A stretch of 64,000 bases of DNA from contig NZ_UGSI01000001.1 of assembly GCF_900454495.1 (NCBI RefSeq), positions 186,001 through 250,000 of the forward strand, in the 5' to 3' direction. This DNA comes from Paenibacillus macerans. Its GTDB lineage: Bacteria; Bacillota; Bacilli; Paenibacillales; Paenibacillaceae. A model generated the notes under the pieces. The model did no database searches. It saw only the letters and a list, made by a program, of their open reading frames with translations, and was not told the origin of the DNA. The stretch's first letter is position 1, and each line of letters starts with the position of its first letter. The position numbers and the translations under genes are program-made. This document shows positions 1 through 8,170 of the stretch, in pieces.

Positions 1-1
1 C

Positions 2-229
2 CGCAATCCGCCGGGAGACCATTCGGCCAGGCTGATCGAGGCGGCCGGACTTAAAGGCTTAAAGGTCGGAGGAGCCGAAGTATCCACGCTGCACGCCAAT
101 TTCATCGTCAATACCGGGCAAGCGACAGCAGAGGACGTTCTAGCGCTCATGGAGCAAATCAAGGCATCCGTCGAAGACAAGTTCGGCGTAAACTTGGTGC
201 CGGAGGTTTTTTTCGTGGGCGAACGGTAA
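2..229 (+). CDS. murB: UDP-N-acetylenolpyruvoylglucosamine reductase, C-terminal part (cut by window start)
   Basis: Only the last 75 residues are visible. The frame contains RNPPGDHSARLIEAAGLKG and ends in VPEVFFVGER, the typical MurB C-terminal domain (substrate-binding part after the FAD-binding fold). MurB is a cytoplasmic flavoenzyme that reduces UDP-GlcNAc-enolpyruvate with NADPH to UDP-MurNAc, the step after MurA, whose gene lies 16 bp downstream. The murB-murA-ftsQ order is the usual Paenibacillus arrangement. The start and the FAD-binding half lie outside the window. Confidence 0.93.
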   Translation, partial: RNPPGDHSARLIEAAGLKGLKVGGAEVSTLHANFIVNTGQATAEDVLALMEQIKASVEDKFGVNLVPEVFFVGER

Positions 230-245
230 ACTCGGAGGTGATACA

Positions 246-1526
246 TTGGACAAATTGGTGATCGAAGGCGGGAGACCCCTATCAGGAACCATTCGTATCC
301 ATGGAGCAAAAAATGCCGCACTGCCGATTCTGGCCGCTAGTTTGCTGTCCGAAGGCAAGGTGCAACTTCGAAATGTCCCCCGTCTGCTCGATATTGATGT
401 CATGCTGGGCATACTCGGCCGCCTTGGCTGCAAAGCCGTCCATTTAGGGGATACGGTTACGGTCGACACGGGAAGCGCGGATTCAAGCCATGTGCCGGAG
501 GATTTGATGAAGCAGATGCGGTCGTCGATTTTTTTGATGGGGCCGCTGCTCGCCAGGTTCGGGGAGGTTTGCATTTACCAGCCGGGCGGGTGCGCCATCG
601 GCGAACGAAAAATCGATTTGCATTTGAAAGGGCTGGAAGCCCTGGGGGCGCAAATCGAGGAAAGCGAGCAGCAAATCCGGTGCCGGGCCAGCAGGCTGGT
701 CGGTTGCGATATTCACCTTGATTTTCCCAGTGTCGGGGCGACGGAAAACATCATGATGGCGGCCGCGCTGGCGGAAGGGACGACGGTAATCACCAATGCC
801 GCCCGGGAACCGGAAATTCAGGATCTGCAAAACTTCTTGAACGCCATGGGGGCGAGCATCATCGGCGCCGGAACGGACACGATTACGATTCGCGGCGTAG
901 AGCGCCTGTATCCTTGCGATTACGAGGTTATCCCCGACCGTATCGTTGCCGGAACCGCGCTGATCGCCGTAGCCGCTACGCGCGGCAGCGTGACGCTGAC
1001 CCACTGCAATCCGGCGCACCTGGTGTCCCTGCTTCATGTGCTGCGGCGGGCAGGTGTTCAAATTGGAGCTGCCGATGATATAATAACGATTAGCAGCGCA
1101 GGCCGTCCTAGAGCGGTGGAGCGGATCGTGACTTCGCCGTATCCTTCCTTTCCGACCGATCTGCAGTCGCAAATCATGGTATTGCTTGCGTTGGCGGACG
1201 GACTCAGCGTAATGAAGGAGACCGTGTTCGAGGGCAGATTCAAGCATGTGGACGAATTGGTCCGGATGGGCGCCGACATTTCGGTCGATTTGAATCTGGC
1301 TTTCATTCGCGGGGTGCCGAGATTGTACGGAGCCACCGTGGAGGCCACGGACCTGCGGGCCGGCGCCGCGCTAGTCATTGCGGGCCTGGCGGCGCAAGGC
1401 AAAACGATCGTGGAGCAGGTTCATCATATCGATCGCGGCTACGACCGGATCGAAACGATGTTCCAGCGTCTCGGGGGCGCGATCCATCGCGAAACCCCCG
1501 TGCTGAAGCAGCTTGATTTAGCCTGA
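246..1526 (+). CDS. murA: UDP-N-acetylglucosamine 1-carboxyvinyltransferase
   Basis: This 426-residue protein has the usual MurA length and fold (EPSP-synthase-like inside-out barrels). It catalyses the first committed step of peptidoglycan synthesis, transfer of enolpyruvate from PEP to UDP-GlcNAc, in the cytoplasm. The substrate-binding KNAALPI is at residues 22-28 and the catalytic cysteine of the PGGCAIGERKIDLH loop is Cys116, the residue attacked by fosfomycin. The start is TTG, supported by an AGGTG-type ribosome site just upstream. It follows murB by 16 bp and precedes ftsQ, so it is probably expressed with the division and cell-wall cluster. Firmicutes often carry a second paralogue elsewhere; the position next to murB is typical of Paenibacillaceae. 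Confidence 0.95.
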   Translation: MDKLVIEGGRPLSGTIRIHGAKNAALPILAASLLSEGKVQLRNVPRLLDIDVMLGILGRLGCKAVHLGDTVTVDTGSADSSHVPEDLMKQMRSSIFLMGPLLARFGEVCIYQPGGCAIGERKIDLHLKGLEALGAQIEESEQQIRCRASRLVGCDIHLDFPSVGATENIMMAAALAEGTTVITNAAREPEIQDLQNFLNAMGASIIGAGTDTITIRGVERLYPCDYEVIPDRIVAGTALIAVAATRGSVTLTHCNPAHLVSLLHVLRRAGVQIGAADDIITISSAGRPRAVERIVTSPYPSFPTDLQSQIMVLLALADGLSVMKETVFEGRFKHVDELVRMGADISVDLNLAFIRGVPRLYGATVEATDLRAGAALVIAGLAAQGKTIVEQVHHIDRGYDRIETMFQRLGGAIHRETPVLKQLDLA

Positions 1527-1539
1527 GGCTTGGCCTTAC

Positions 1540-1561
1540 ATCCCCTCCGTCCGGAGGGGAT
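1540..1561 (+). repeat. Perfect 9-bp inverted repeat between murA and ftsQ
   Basis: The arms ATCCCCTCC and GGAGGGGAT are separated by four bases. The hairpin is not followed by a T-run, so it is not a convincing terminator. It may be an mRNA stabiliser or processing site. The right arm contains an anti-Shine-Dalgarno-like GGAGG that would serve only the alternative TTG start of ftsQ at 1570. Confidence 0.5.
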
Positions 1562-1617
1562 CAAGGCTTTTGGACGTTCTTTTATATTATTTATTCAGAA
1601 AGTTGCGGAGAAATGAC

Positions 1618-2388
1618 ATGCCCAAAGCGAATGTACCTGTCCTGAAAGAGCCGGTAAAACCGAAAAGGAAAAGCGGCCGAAAAGTAAAAGTGATCCTCAT
1701 CTTGCTGTTCGTTTCGTTACTTTGCGTGCTTTTTTTTCGCTCGTCCTTAAGCAAGGTTTCGGCGATTACGTTTCACGGCAATATGTATTCGACGGAGAGC
1801 GAGCTTCTAAAGGCCGCCGGACTGGAAGTCGGGGCGCCGTTTTTTGCCGTCAGTTCGGGGAACGTTGAGCGCAAATTGGAGAGCATTCCTTCCGTGGAGC
1901 ATGCGGTCGTGGACAAAAAATTCCCGGGAAAGATCGAGATCCGGATCGAAGAGTTTCCGCTTGCGGCCTATGAGCTTACCGACGGCGGCAAGCTGAGCGG
2001 ACTGCTGGCGAACGGCACCAAGATCCCGCTGCAAAACGGCTCCATGCCGGTGGACAAGCCTATTTTGACCGGGTGGAAAGAGAATGACCCCAATCTGGTG
2101 AAACTCTGCAAAACGTTGTCGGAAATCCCGGGCGAGCTGACCGCCGATATTTCCGAGATCGTTCCTTCGCCAACCTTGTCTTATCCGGACCGGATCAAAA
2201 TGTATACGCGCTCGGAATTCGAAGTGATTTCCGCAATCTCGCTGCTGCCGAAAAAGGCGGAGTATTTGAACGAGATTTTGCAAAACCAGGATCCCGGACA
2301 GCTGAAAATGCTGGATGCCGATTCCTATGTGCCGTATCCCCCGCCGGAAGGCGAAGAGAACGGCCAAAATGACACTACTCATGAGTGA
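1618..2388 (+). CDS. divIB: Cell division protein FtsQ/DivIB (POTRA, septal complex)
   Basis: 256 residues. A basic cytoplasmic tail (about residues 1-22) is followed by one membrane segment (VILILLFVSLLCVLFF, residues 25-40). The POTRA domain comes next, beginning at LSKVSAITFHGNMYST, and then the FtsQ/DivIB beta domain. The C-tail is Pro/Glu/Asn-rich. The protein bridges the FtsL-DivIC pair in the divisome on the outer face of the membrane. The ATG at 1618 is chosen because GGAG lies 7 bp upstream; a TTG at 1570 in the same frame would add 16 residues with poorer spacing. It lies between murA and ftsA. B. subtilis has ylxW, ylxX and sbp between divIB and ftsA, and these are absent here. Confidence 0.88.
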   Translation: MPKANVPVLKEPVKPKRKSGRKVKVILILLFVSLLCVLFFRSSLSKVSAITFHGNMYSTESELLKAAGLEVGAPFFAVSSGNVERKLESIPSVEHAVVDKKFPGKIEIRIEEFPLAAYELTDGGKLSGLLANGTKIPLQNGSMPVDKPILTGWKENDPNLVKLCKTLSEIPGELTADISEIVPSPTLSYPDRIKMYTRSEFEVISAISLLPKKAEYLNEILQNQDPGQLKMLDADSYVPYPPPEGEENGQNDTTHE

Positions 2389-2511
2389 AAAACAATGTTA
2401 AAATACATTTTATGGGCTAGTTTCCTATCTCCCTCTTTTTTCTTCTGATTTTTGCGGTCCTATCGTCAGATAGATGTAAAACTTGGAAGTCAAAAAATTT
2501 GTAGAAAAAAG

Positions 2512-2536
2512 AGGGAAAGGTTAAACGGCGTTGAAT
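2512..2536 (+). promoter_or_regulatory. Candidate sigma-H promoter upstream of ftsA
   Basis: AGGGAAA (2512-2518), 11 bp and GTTGAAT (2530-2536) resemble the sigma-H consensus AGGAWWT-N11/12-RNNGAAT, lying about 60 bp before the ftsA start. In B. subtilis ftsAZ is known to be boosted at sporulation onset from a sigma-H promoter, so a conserved counterpart is plausible. Assigned by eye only. Confidence 0.4.
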
Positions 2537-2598
2537 ATGTAGAGAGTGCATTTAACACGGCAAGAATATTTAGAATGGGAAATAGGAGGTGCCAGGGC

Positions 2599-3852
2599 TT
2601 GAGCAACAATGACATCATTGTTAGTTTGGACATCGGTACATCCAAAGTTCGTGCTATTATTGGGGAAATTGGCAATGGAACCTTTAATATTATTGGAGTT
2701 GGATCTGCCGACTCGGAAGGAATTCGAAAAGGCGCGATTGTAGATATTGACCAAACGGTCCAATCGATCCGCAACGCCGTGGATCACGCGGAACGGATGG
2801 TAGGTATTCAAATATCGGAAGTATATGTCGGCATTTCGGGCAACCACATCGGACTCCAAACGAGCCACGGAGTAGTAGCCGTACAAAATGAAGATCGGGA
2901 AATCGGCGAGGACGATATCGACCGCGTGCTGAAGGCGGCCGAAGTCATCGCCCTGCCGCCGGAACGCGAAATTATCGATATTGTGGCCAAGCAATATGTG
3001 GTGGACGGGCTTGAAGGCATTCAGGATCCCCGCGGCATGATCGGAGTCCGCCTGGAAGTGGAAGCGACGATTATCACGGGAGCGAAGACGGCGATTCACA
3101 ATTTGCTCCGCTGCGTGGAGAAATCCGGGCTGAAGGTCCGGGATTTGGTATTGTTATCGCTGGGCGCAGGGCAGCTCGCCTTATCCAAGGACGAAAAAAC
3201 CATGGGTTCGGTGCTGGTGGATATCGGCGCCGGATCCACTACGATCGCTGTGTTTGAAGGCGGCACGATCGTGTCCACATCCACGCTTCCGATTGGGGGA
3301 GAATTTATAACGAACGACATTGCTTACGGTCTCCGCACGTTGACCGATCATGCGGAGAAGGCGAAGCTGAAATACGGCTGCGCCTCGATTGAGGACGCCG
3401 CGCCGGACGTAACCTTTAAGGTAACGCGGATCGGCAGCAATGTGGACAAGGAATTTACGCAGGAAGACTTGGCAGCCATCGCCGAGCCTCGCGTTCAGGA
3501 GATCTTCCAGTTGATCCGCCAGGAAGTCAAGCGGCTCGGCTACAGCGAGCAGCCGGGAGGCTATATTTTGACGGGGGGAACCGTATCGATGCCGGGGCTG
3601 CTTAAGATCGCGCAGCAGGAGCTGGCGGCTTCCGTCAGAATCGCCGTTCCGGATTATATCGGGGTTCGCGACCCCGGGTTTACCGGCGGCGTAGGCATTT
3701 TGTACAAGGTAATCAAGAGCATTCGCGTTCGGAACTCCGGGGCGAAGAAGACGGCCGGCCGGAGCAAACCCGCTTCGCCGACACAGGAGCCGGCCCGCAA
3801 ATCGGGCGGCCTGATGGAACGTCTTAAAAATCTGTTCAGCGAATTTATATAG
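2599..3852 (+). CDS. ftsA: Cell division protein FtsA (actin-like membrane tether of FtsZ)
   Basis: 417 residues from a TTG start preceded by AGGAGGTG with 8-bp spacing; an upstream in-frame extension to 2452 is not supported by a ribosome site. The N-terminus DIIVSLDIGTSKVRAIIGEI is the first phosphate-binding loop of the actin/Hsp70 ATPase fold. VLVDIGAGSTTIAVFEGG and YILTGGTVSMPGL are the second phosphate loop and the adenosine motif. The SHS2 1C insertion follows the first motif. The last residues, GGLMERLKNLFSEFI, form the amphipathic membrane-targeting helix, after a linker rich in Lys, Pro and Ser. FtsA anchors FtsZ filaments to the membrane. ftsZ follows after 57 bp, the near-universal pairing. 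Confidence 0.95.
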   Translation: MSNNDIIVSLDIGTSKVRAIIGEIGNGTFNIIGVGSADSEGIRKGAIVDIDQTVQSIRNAVDHAERMVGIQISEVYVGISGNHIGLQTSHGVVAVQNEDREIGEDDIDRVLKAAEVIALPPEREIIDIVAKQYVVDGLEGIQDPRGMIGVRLEVEATIITGAKTAIHNLLRCVEKSGLKVRDLVLLSLGAGQLALSKDEKTMGSVLVDIGAGSTTIAVFEGGTIVSTSTLPIGGEFITNDIAYGLRTLTDHAEKAKLKYGCASIEDAAPDVTFKVTRIGSNVDKEFTQEDLAAIAEPRVQEIFQLIRQEVKRLGYSEQPGGYILTGGTVSMPGLLKIAQQELAASVRIAVPDYIGVRDPGFTGGVGILYKVIKSIRVRNSGAKKTAGRSKPASPTQEPARKSGGLMERLKNLFSEFI

Positions 3853-3909
3853 CAAATTCAAGGATGAAGAACGGGCCATCCATGCACATTGAGGGGGAGA
3901 TGGAAGAGT

Positions 3910-5028
3910 ATGTTGGAATTTGATTTCGAAATGGAGAGCTTGGCTCAAATCAAGGTCATCGGGGTAGGCGGGGGCGGAAGCAACGCGGTCAACCGGATGA
4001 TCGAAAACGGCGTGCAAGGCGTCGAGTTCATTACGGTAAATACGGACGCCCAAGCGCTTCATTTGGCCAAGTCCGAACATAAATTGCAGATCGGGGATAA
4101 ATTGACGCGCGGACTGGGCGCCGGCGCCAATCCGGAGGTCGGCAAGAAAGCGGCCGAAGAATCCCGCGAGCTGATCGCAAATACGTTAAAAGGCGCGGAC
4201 ATGGTGTTCGTCACGGCCGGAATGGGCGGCGGCACCGGCACCGGGGCGGCTCCGGTCATCGCCGAAATCGCCAGAGAATGCGGAGCGCTGACGGTCGGCG
4301 TCGTGACCCGTCCGTTTACGTTTGAAGGCCGTAAGCGTTCTTCCCAGGCGGAGCTTGGCATCGAATCGTTGAAAGAAAAAGTCGATACCCTGATCGTGAT
4401 TCCGAACGACCGCTTGTTGGAAATCGTCGATAAGAAAACGCCGATGTTGGAAGCGTTCCGCGAAGCGGACAACGTGCTGCGTCAGGCGGTGCAGGGCATC
4501 TCCGACTTGATCGCCGTACCGGGTCTGATCAACCTCGACTTCGCCGATGTGAAGACGATCATGACCGAACGCGGCTCCGCACTGATGGGCATCGGCCTCG
4601 CTACCGGCGAGAACCGGGCCGCCGAAGCCGCCCGCAAGGCGATCATGAGCCCGCTCTTGGAAACGTCCATCGAAGGTGCGCGCGGCGTTATCATGAACAT
4701 TACGGGTGGAGCCAACCTGTCCCTGTATGAAGTCAACGAGGCCGCGGAAATCGTGATCGCCGCTTCCGATCCGGAAGTGAACATGATTTTCGGCGCGATC
4801 ATTGACGAGAATATGAAGGAAGAAATCAAAGTGACGGTTATTGCGACCGGGTTCGAGAATAAGCCTGCGGTGCAGCCAGCCCGCAAACCGGCCGCTGCTC
4901 CGGGCGTATCCGAGCCGCAGGACACGCGTCCGGCTTCGAATCTGCGACCGTTCGGCAACCAGCCGAGCGGAGATCAGCTCGACATCCCGACGTTTCTCCG
5001 TAACCGTTCGCGGAACAATAACGACTAA
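3910..5028 (+). CDS. ftsZ: Cell division GTPase FtsZ
   Basis: 372 residues. The tubulin-type GTPase signature GGGTGTG is at residues 106-112. The N-terminal IKVIGVGGGGSNAVNRM contributes to nucleotide binding, and NLDFADVKTIM carries the T7 loop that completes the neighbour's GTPase site. A disordered Ala/Pro/Arg-rich linker leads to the conserved C-terminal peptide LDIPTFLRNR, which binds FtsA and SepF (sepF is encoded at 14214). The ATG at 3910 gives the family-typical MLEFDFEMESLAQIKVIG start; the frame stays open upstream to 3889. An intrinsic terminator follows directly, so ftsA-ftsZ ends this transcription unit. Confidence 0.97.
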   Translation: MLEFDFEMESLAQIKVIGVGGGGSNAVNRMIENGVQGVEFITVNTDAQALHLAKSEHKLQIGDKLTRGLGAGANPEVGKKAAEESRELIANTLKGADMVFVTAGMGGGTGTGAAPVIAEIARECGALTVGVVTRPFTFEGRKRSSQAELGIESLKEKVDTLIVIPNDRLLEIVDKKTPMLEAFREADNVLRQAVQGISDLIAVPGLINLDFADVKTIMTERGSALMGIGLATGENRAAEAARKAIMSPLLETSIEGARGVIMNITGGANLSLYEVNEAAEIVIAASDPEVNMIFGAIIDENMKEEIKVTVIATGFENKPAVQPARKPAAAPGVSEPQDTRPASNLRPFGNQPSGDQLDIPTFLRNRSRNNND

Positions 5029-5052
5029 GCAAGGGTAGTACGTCTCCCCGAA

Positions 5053-5087
5053 GACCTTGTCCCGATTAGGGACAGGGTCTTTTTTTT
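5053..5087 (+). terminator. Intrinsic terminator after ftsZ
   Basis: GACCTTGTCCC and GGGACAGGGTC pair with one G-U, around a 5-nt loop, followed by eight Ts. It sits 24 bp after the ftsZ stop. Confidence 0.9.
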
Positions 5088-5097
5088 GCTAGAATTT

Positions 5098-6105
5098 AGT
5101 CGAAAAGCGATCGTGGCGAGAAACACGGAAGGGCGTTGAAAGCTTGAGGATAGGGAAGTGGGGGGAAGGGGCGGCAGATCAATACTCGCTGTCCGGAGAC
5201 TTTGCATGATTATCCCGTTTAATCAGATAGCAGAGAGAAAGACAAGCTCGGGCGAAAATATTTGGTGGAGAAGCAGATAGGTTCGAGATAATTTAGACGG
5301 GTTTAGGAGAAGGAATCAGGTTTAGGGGAGGTGAAACAGACCGGACAAGAGATTAAGACAGGAGATCAAGGACAGGAGATCAAGGACCCGATAAGTTGAT
5401 CTGCATCAAACCCCCCCACCGTTCCAGCGCCACGATCAGGCTACAGCCGCACGGGGCTGGTTCGATTGGCGCGCAATCAGCCGGCGGTAAGGGATCGCCG
5501 GAATCGCCACACACATACGCAGCAACTTCTGCCGCATCGTTTCTTCCGCTCCGGGCAAGCGCAGCCGGGTTCCTTCAAAAATCGTACCGGCCAAAGCCGA
5601 CGTTTGATGCTTGCACTTTCCGCACTTGAACAAGGGAATACGCCGGGAAGCCAGGCTGCTGCACCGGGTGTGAGCGCAGCGCGGGCAGACGAAGCCGCTT
5701 GGCCACTTCATCGCGATCAGCGCTTCTATGCAGGCTTGCTCGCTGTTATAACGGGCTGCTGAATGGTTGAAGTTCCATTCCTGCATTGGCACCCATGCCT
5801 GCTCGCCCCCGATATCAAGAATTCAGGTACATACGTTCGGTTTATTTCATTAAACCAAACGCACGTTCCCTTATCAAACGCAAAATCTCACCTGAGCGCC
5901 TCATTTTTTCCCCTTTCTTTTTTCTTCTCTCTTTTTTGGAACCTTTGCTCTAGCCCCATCCCCTGCTCCCTGAACGAATGGGATAATCGTGCAAAGGTTA
6001 CAGGCAGGAACATCAAGACACGAAATCTGCCCCTCCACTTTGCGCTGCTTTACCCTGCTCCATCAAGGCTTGTCTGCCGATTTTTTGCTGCGAAAGTTGA
6101 GTTAT
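5098..6105 (-). mobile_element. Decayed, internally deleted IS1595-type element (copy 1)
   Basis: This stretch is collinear with the complete element at 24711-26453. Similarity begins around 5098 and ends at the terminal sequence GCGAAAGTTGAGTTAT at 6105. The left inverted terminal repeat is missing. About 560 bp of the transposase gene is deleted in frame, and another roughly 250 bp is gone from the arm right of it. It separates ftsZ from spoIIGA, which are neighbours in related genomes (family knowledge). Apart from the transposase remnant no gene is seen in the element. Confidence 0.75.
5436..5792 (-). pseudogene. Transposase remnant, IS1595 type, DDE core deleted
   Basis: 118 residues remain of a protein about 304 residues long. 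The N-terminal zinc ribbon (CPRC near residue 37, CGKC near residue 57) and GTIFEGT are kept. They are joined directly to the last 37 residues, LPGAEETMRQKLLRMCVAIP. The intact copy has about 190 residues in between, which hold the ISXO2-like DDE catalytic domain. The reading frame survived the deletion, so a small DNA-binding-like protein could still be made, but it cannot be an active transposase. Confidence 0.8.
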
Positions 6106-6220
6106 GAAATTTCATAGCGGGGTAGAAGACGGTGCGCTGGTAGGGAGGAGAGGAGGGAACTGGAGGCTAAAGGACTCCAACTCCATATATTATGCCCCGT
6201 GTACGCGCAAGGCCCCTTGG

Positions 6221-6230
6221 GTCGACAAAA
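6221..6230 (-). promoter_or_regulatory. Candidate Spo0A box upstream of the spoIIG promoter
   Basis: On the minus strand TTTTGTCGAC resembles the 0A box TTTTGTCGAAA. It lies 25 bp upstream of the -35 candidate of the spoIIGA promoter, where Spo0A~P activates spoIIG in B. subtilis. It is a single box; a second one is not obvious. Confidence 0.4.
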
Positions 6231-6254
6231 TTAGTGGGATTCTGCTTTCAATTT

Positions 6255-6287
6255 TAGACAGACTTTATAAGCCAATCTCTTTATACT
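6255..6287 (+). promoter_or_regulatory. spoIIG-type promoter with unusually long spacer
   Basis: TAGACA (6255-6260) and TATACT (6282-6287) are separated by 21 bp. Such over-long spacing of sigma-A hexamers is the known hallmark of the Spo0A-dependent B. subtilis spoIIG promoter (22 bp). It lies 31 bp before the spoIIGA start. Confidence 0.5.
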
Positions 6288-6318
6288 GATAAGCATCTCC
6301 CCAGGCAGGTGAACGCCG

Positions 6319-7326
6319 TTGGTAGTGTATATCGATCTCATATTTGCGATGAACCTATTGATCGACGCAAGTTTGCTGCTCGCTACGGCATGGATGCGGA
6401 AGCAGAAGATCAAAGTATGGCGGATCGCCGCTTCGGCGTGCGTTGGAGCCATGTATGTCGTCATGATGTTTTTGCCGGAGCTTGGGTTTTTGTATACGTT
6501 TTTGGTCAAGTTCCTGTTCTCCGTCGCTATGTTATGGATCGCCTTCGGCTTTGGAAGTTTGCAAAACTATCTGCGGAACATGGGGGCTTTTTACATGGTT
6601 AATTTTGCGGCGGCGGGCGGCATCCTGGGCGTGCATTATTTGCTGCAGGACTATGGCGACTTATGGAACGGAATATGGTATTCCGCGACCGGAGGGATGG
6701 GGTTTTCGCTGAAAATAGGGGCCTTGTTTACGCTTGTCCTGTTTTTTGCCGTGTTGTGGTGGTTTAAACGGGTCATTGCGGCGCGTCATCGGCAGGAGCG
6801 GATCTCCTCTTTTGTCGGAGAGGTCCGGGTTCGGATTGGAGATTCCGAGGTTTGCTGCACGGGCCTGGTCGATACGGGCAACCAGTTGTCCGATCCGCTC
6901 AGCCGGTTGCCGGTAATGGTGATGGAGGCGTCGCTGTGGGAGGATTTGCTTCCCCCATCTTTTCGCGGCAAGCTTGCCAAGGAGCGGGCGGACAACCTCA
7001 TTATGGAGTGGACGGAAGCAGGAGCTTTTCCCTGGCCCGATCGTTTGCGTCTGGTGCCGTATCGCGGAATCAACAAAGGAACGCAATTTATGCTTGCGCT
7101 TAAGCCGGATGAAGTCAGCATTACCTTGGAGGGTCGGAACTTTCATTCTACCCGGGTGCTTATCGGATTGGATGGAGGACGTTTGTCAGCGGAAGGGGCC
7201 TATCGGGCCATCGTGCATCCTGCGTTAGTGGAAGGCAGGGAAGCGGAGCGCCAGCCTTCGCCGAACATATCTTCCGGGCTGGCCCCGCTTGCCGACGTGG
7301 GCGGGAGGTCCGGACTTCACCGGTAA
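6319..7326 (+). CDS. spoIIGA: Pro-sigma-E processing peptidase SpoIIGA
   Basis: 335 residues. The N-terminal half has about five membrane segments (roughly residues 1-150), and a cytoplasmic aspartic-protease-like domain follows. LVDTGNQLSDPLSRLPVMV carries the catalytic aspartate Asp185, and RLVPYRGI and KPDEVSI match the family. The enzyme sits in the mother-cell face of the sporulation septum and cleaves the pro-peptide from SigE when triggered by SpoIIR from the forespore. The start is a TTG with a weak AGGTGA site upstream; a GTG two codons later is possible. sigE follows after 30 bp, as in all endospore formers, so both are driven by the promoter at 6255-6287. Confidence 0.93.
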   Translation: MVVYIDLIFAMNLLIDASLLLATAWMRKQKIKVWRIAASACVGAMYVVMMFLPELGFLYTFLVKFLFSVAMLWIAFGFGSLQNYLRNMGAFYMVNFAAAGGILGVHYLLQDYGDLWNGIWYSATGGMGFSLKIGALFTLVLFFAVLWWFKRVIAARHRQERISSFVGEVRVRIGDSEVCCTGLVDTGNQLSDPLSRLPVMVMEASLWEDLLPPSFRGKLAKERADNLIMEWTEAGAFPWPDRLRLVPYRGINKGTQFMLALKPDEVSITLEGRNFHSTRVLIGLDGGRLSAEGAYRAIVHPALVEGREAERQPSPNISSGLAPLADVGGRSGLHR

Positions 7327-7356
7327 AACGGGAACTTGTATAGGAGGAAAGAAATC

Positions 7357-8079
7357 ATGCGTGCAAAATGGAAGTTGTTGCTGCAGCTTCAGTACTATCG
7401 GTTGTTGTTTCTATTCGGACTAAAAAGCGAGGAAATCTATTATATAGGCGGAAGCGAAGCGCTGCCGCCCCCATTGACGCGCGAAGAGGAGGAGTATTTG
7501 CTCCAGCGGCTGCCGAGCGGCGACTCCGCGATCCGGGCGATGCTGATCGAACGCAATTTGCGGCTGGTCGTGTACATTGCAAGAAAGTTTGAAAACACCG
7601 GCATCAATATCGAGGACCTGGTTTCGATTGGAGCCATCGGCCTGATTAAGGCGGTCAACACTTTTGATCCGGAGAAAAAGATTAAACTGGCTACGTACGC
7701 TTCGCGCTGCATCGAAAACGAAATCCTGATGTATTTGCGCCGCAACAGCAAGATCCGCACCGAGGTTTCTTTTGATGAGCCGCTGAACATTGATTGGGAC
7801 GGCAATGAGCTGCTGTTGTCCGATGTGCTGGGGACGGAGAACGATACGATTTACCGGAACATCGAAGAGCAGGTGGACCGGAAGCTGCTGCATAAAGCGC
7901 TCGACAAGCTGAGCGAACGGGAGCGGATGATCATGGAGCTGCGGTTCGGCCTGGTGGACGGCGACGAGAAAACGCAAAAGGATGTGGCCGATCTGCTGGG
8001 AATTTCCCAATCGTACATTTCCCGCCTCGAAAAAAGGATCATCAAGCGATTGCGCAAGGAATTCAATAAGATGGTGTAA
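7357..8079 (+). CDS. sigE: RNA polymerase sporulation sigma factor SigE (pro-protein)
   Basis: 240 residues from ATG with AGGAGGAAAG upstream. The first roughly 28 residues are the amphipathic membrane-binding pro-sequence. They end at SEEIYYIGGSEALPPPL, the conserved processing region cut by SpoIIGA. Region 2 (NLRLVVYIARKFENTGINIEDL) and region 4 (the helix-turn-helix in TQKDVADLLGISQSYISRLEKRI) are intact. SigE directs early mother-cell transcription. The gene follows spoIIGA and precedes sigG. Confidence 0.97.
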   Translation: MRAKWKLLLQLQYYRLLFLFGLKSEEIYYIGGSEALPPPLTREEEEYLLQRLPSGDSAIRAMLIERNLRLVVYIARKFENTGINIEDLVSIGAIGLIKAVNTFDPEKKIKLATYASRCIENEILMYLRRNSKIRTEVSFDEPLNIDWDGNELLLSDVLGTENDTIYRNIEEQVDRKLLHKALDKLSERERMIMELRFGLVDGDEKTQKDVADLLGISQSYISRLEKRIIKRLRKEFNKMV

Positions 8080-8108
8080 AGGCCCGGCTTTACGGCGGTT
8101 CATGCAAG

Positions 8109-8137
8109 GAATAAAAATGCAGCCCAAGGAGATAATG
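8109..8137 (+). promoter_or_regulatory. Candidate sigma-F/sigma-G promoter of sigG
   Basis: GAATA (8109-8113) fits the -35 consensus GHATA. GGAGATAATG (8128-8137) fits the -10 consensus GGnnAnAHTR at every defined position, with a 14-bp spacer. In B. subtilis sigG is transcribed by SigF and then autoregulated from such a promoter. Confidence 0.6.
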
Positions 8138-8158
8138 ATCATTAGTTTACTCCTTGGG
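8123..8158 (+). promoter_or_regulatory. Stem-loop that would mask the sigG ribosome site in read-through mRNA
   Basis: The perfect 9-bp arms CCCAAGGAG (8123-8131) and CTCCTTGGG (8150-8158) flank an 18-nt loop. The right arm overlaps the ribosome site GGGAGGT (8156-8162). Transcripts reading through from spoIIG would contain both arms. Transcripts from the sigG promoter, starting near 8144, would lack the left arm. See the findings. Confidence 0.65.
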
Positions 8159-8170
8159 AGGTAAGACACG

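Noticed and set aside
483..1247. Long open frame on the minus strand within murA
   Set aside because: It is a shadow of a strongly supported gene; no ribosome site or family motif. The same holds for other long antisense frames inside ftsZ, ileS, carB and the permease gene.
6104..6289. 61-codon frame between the IS remnant and spoIIGA
   Set aside because: It overlaps the spoIIG promoter and begins in the IS terminus; no ribosome site.
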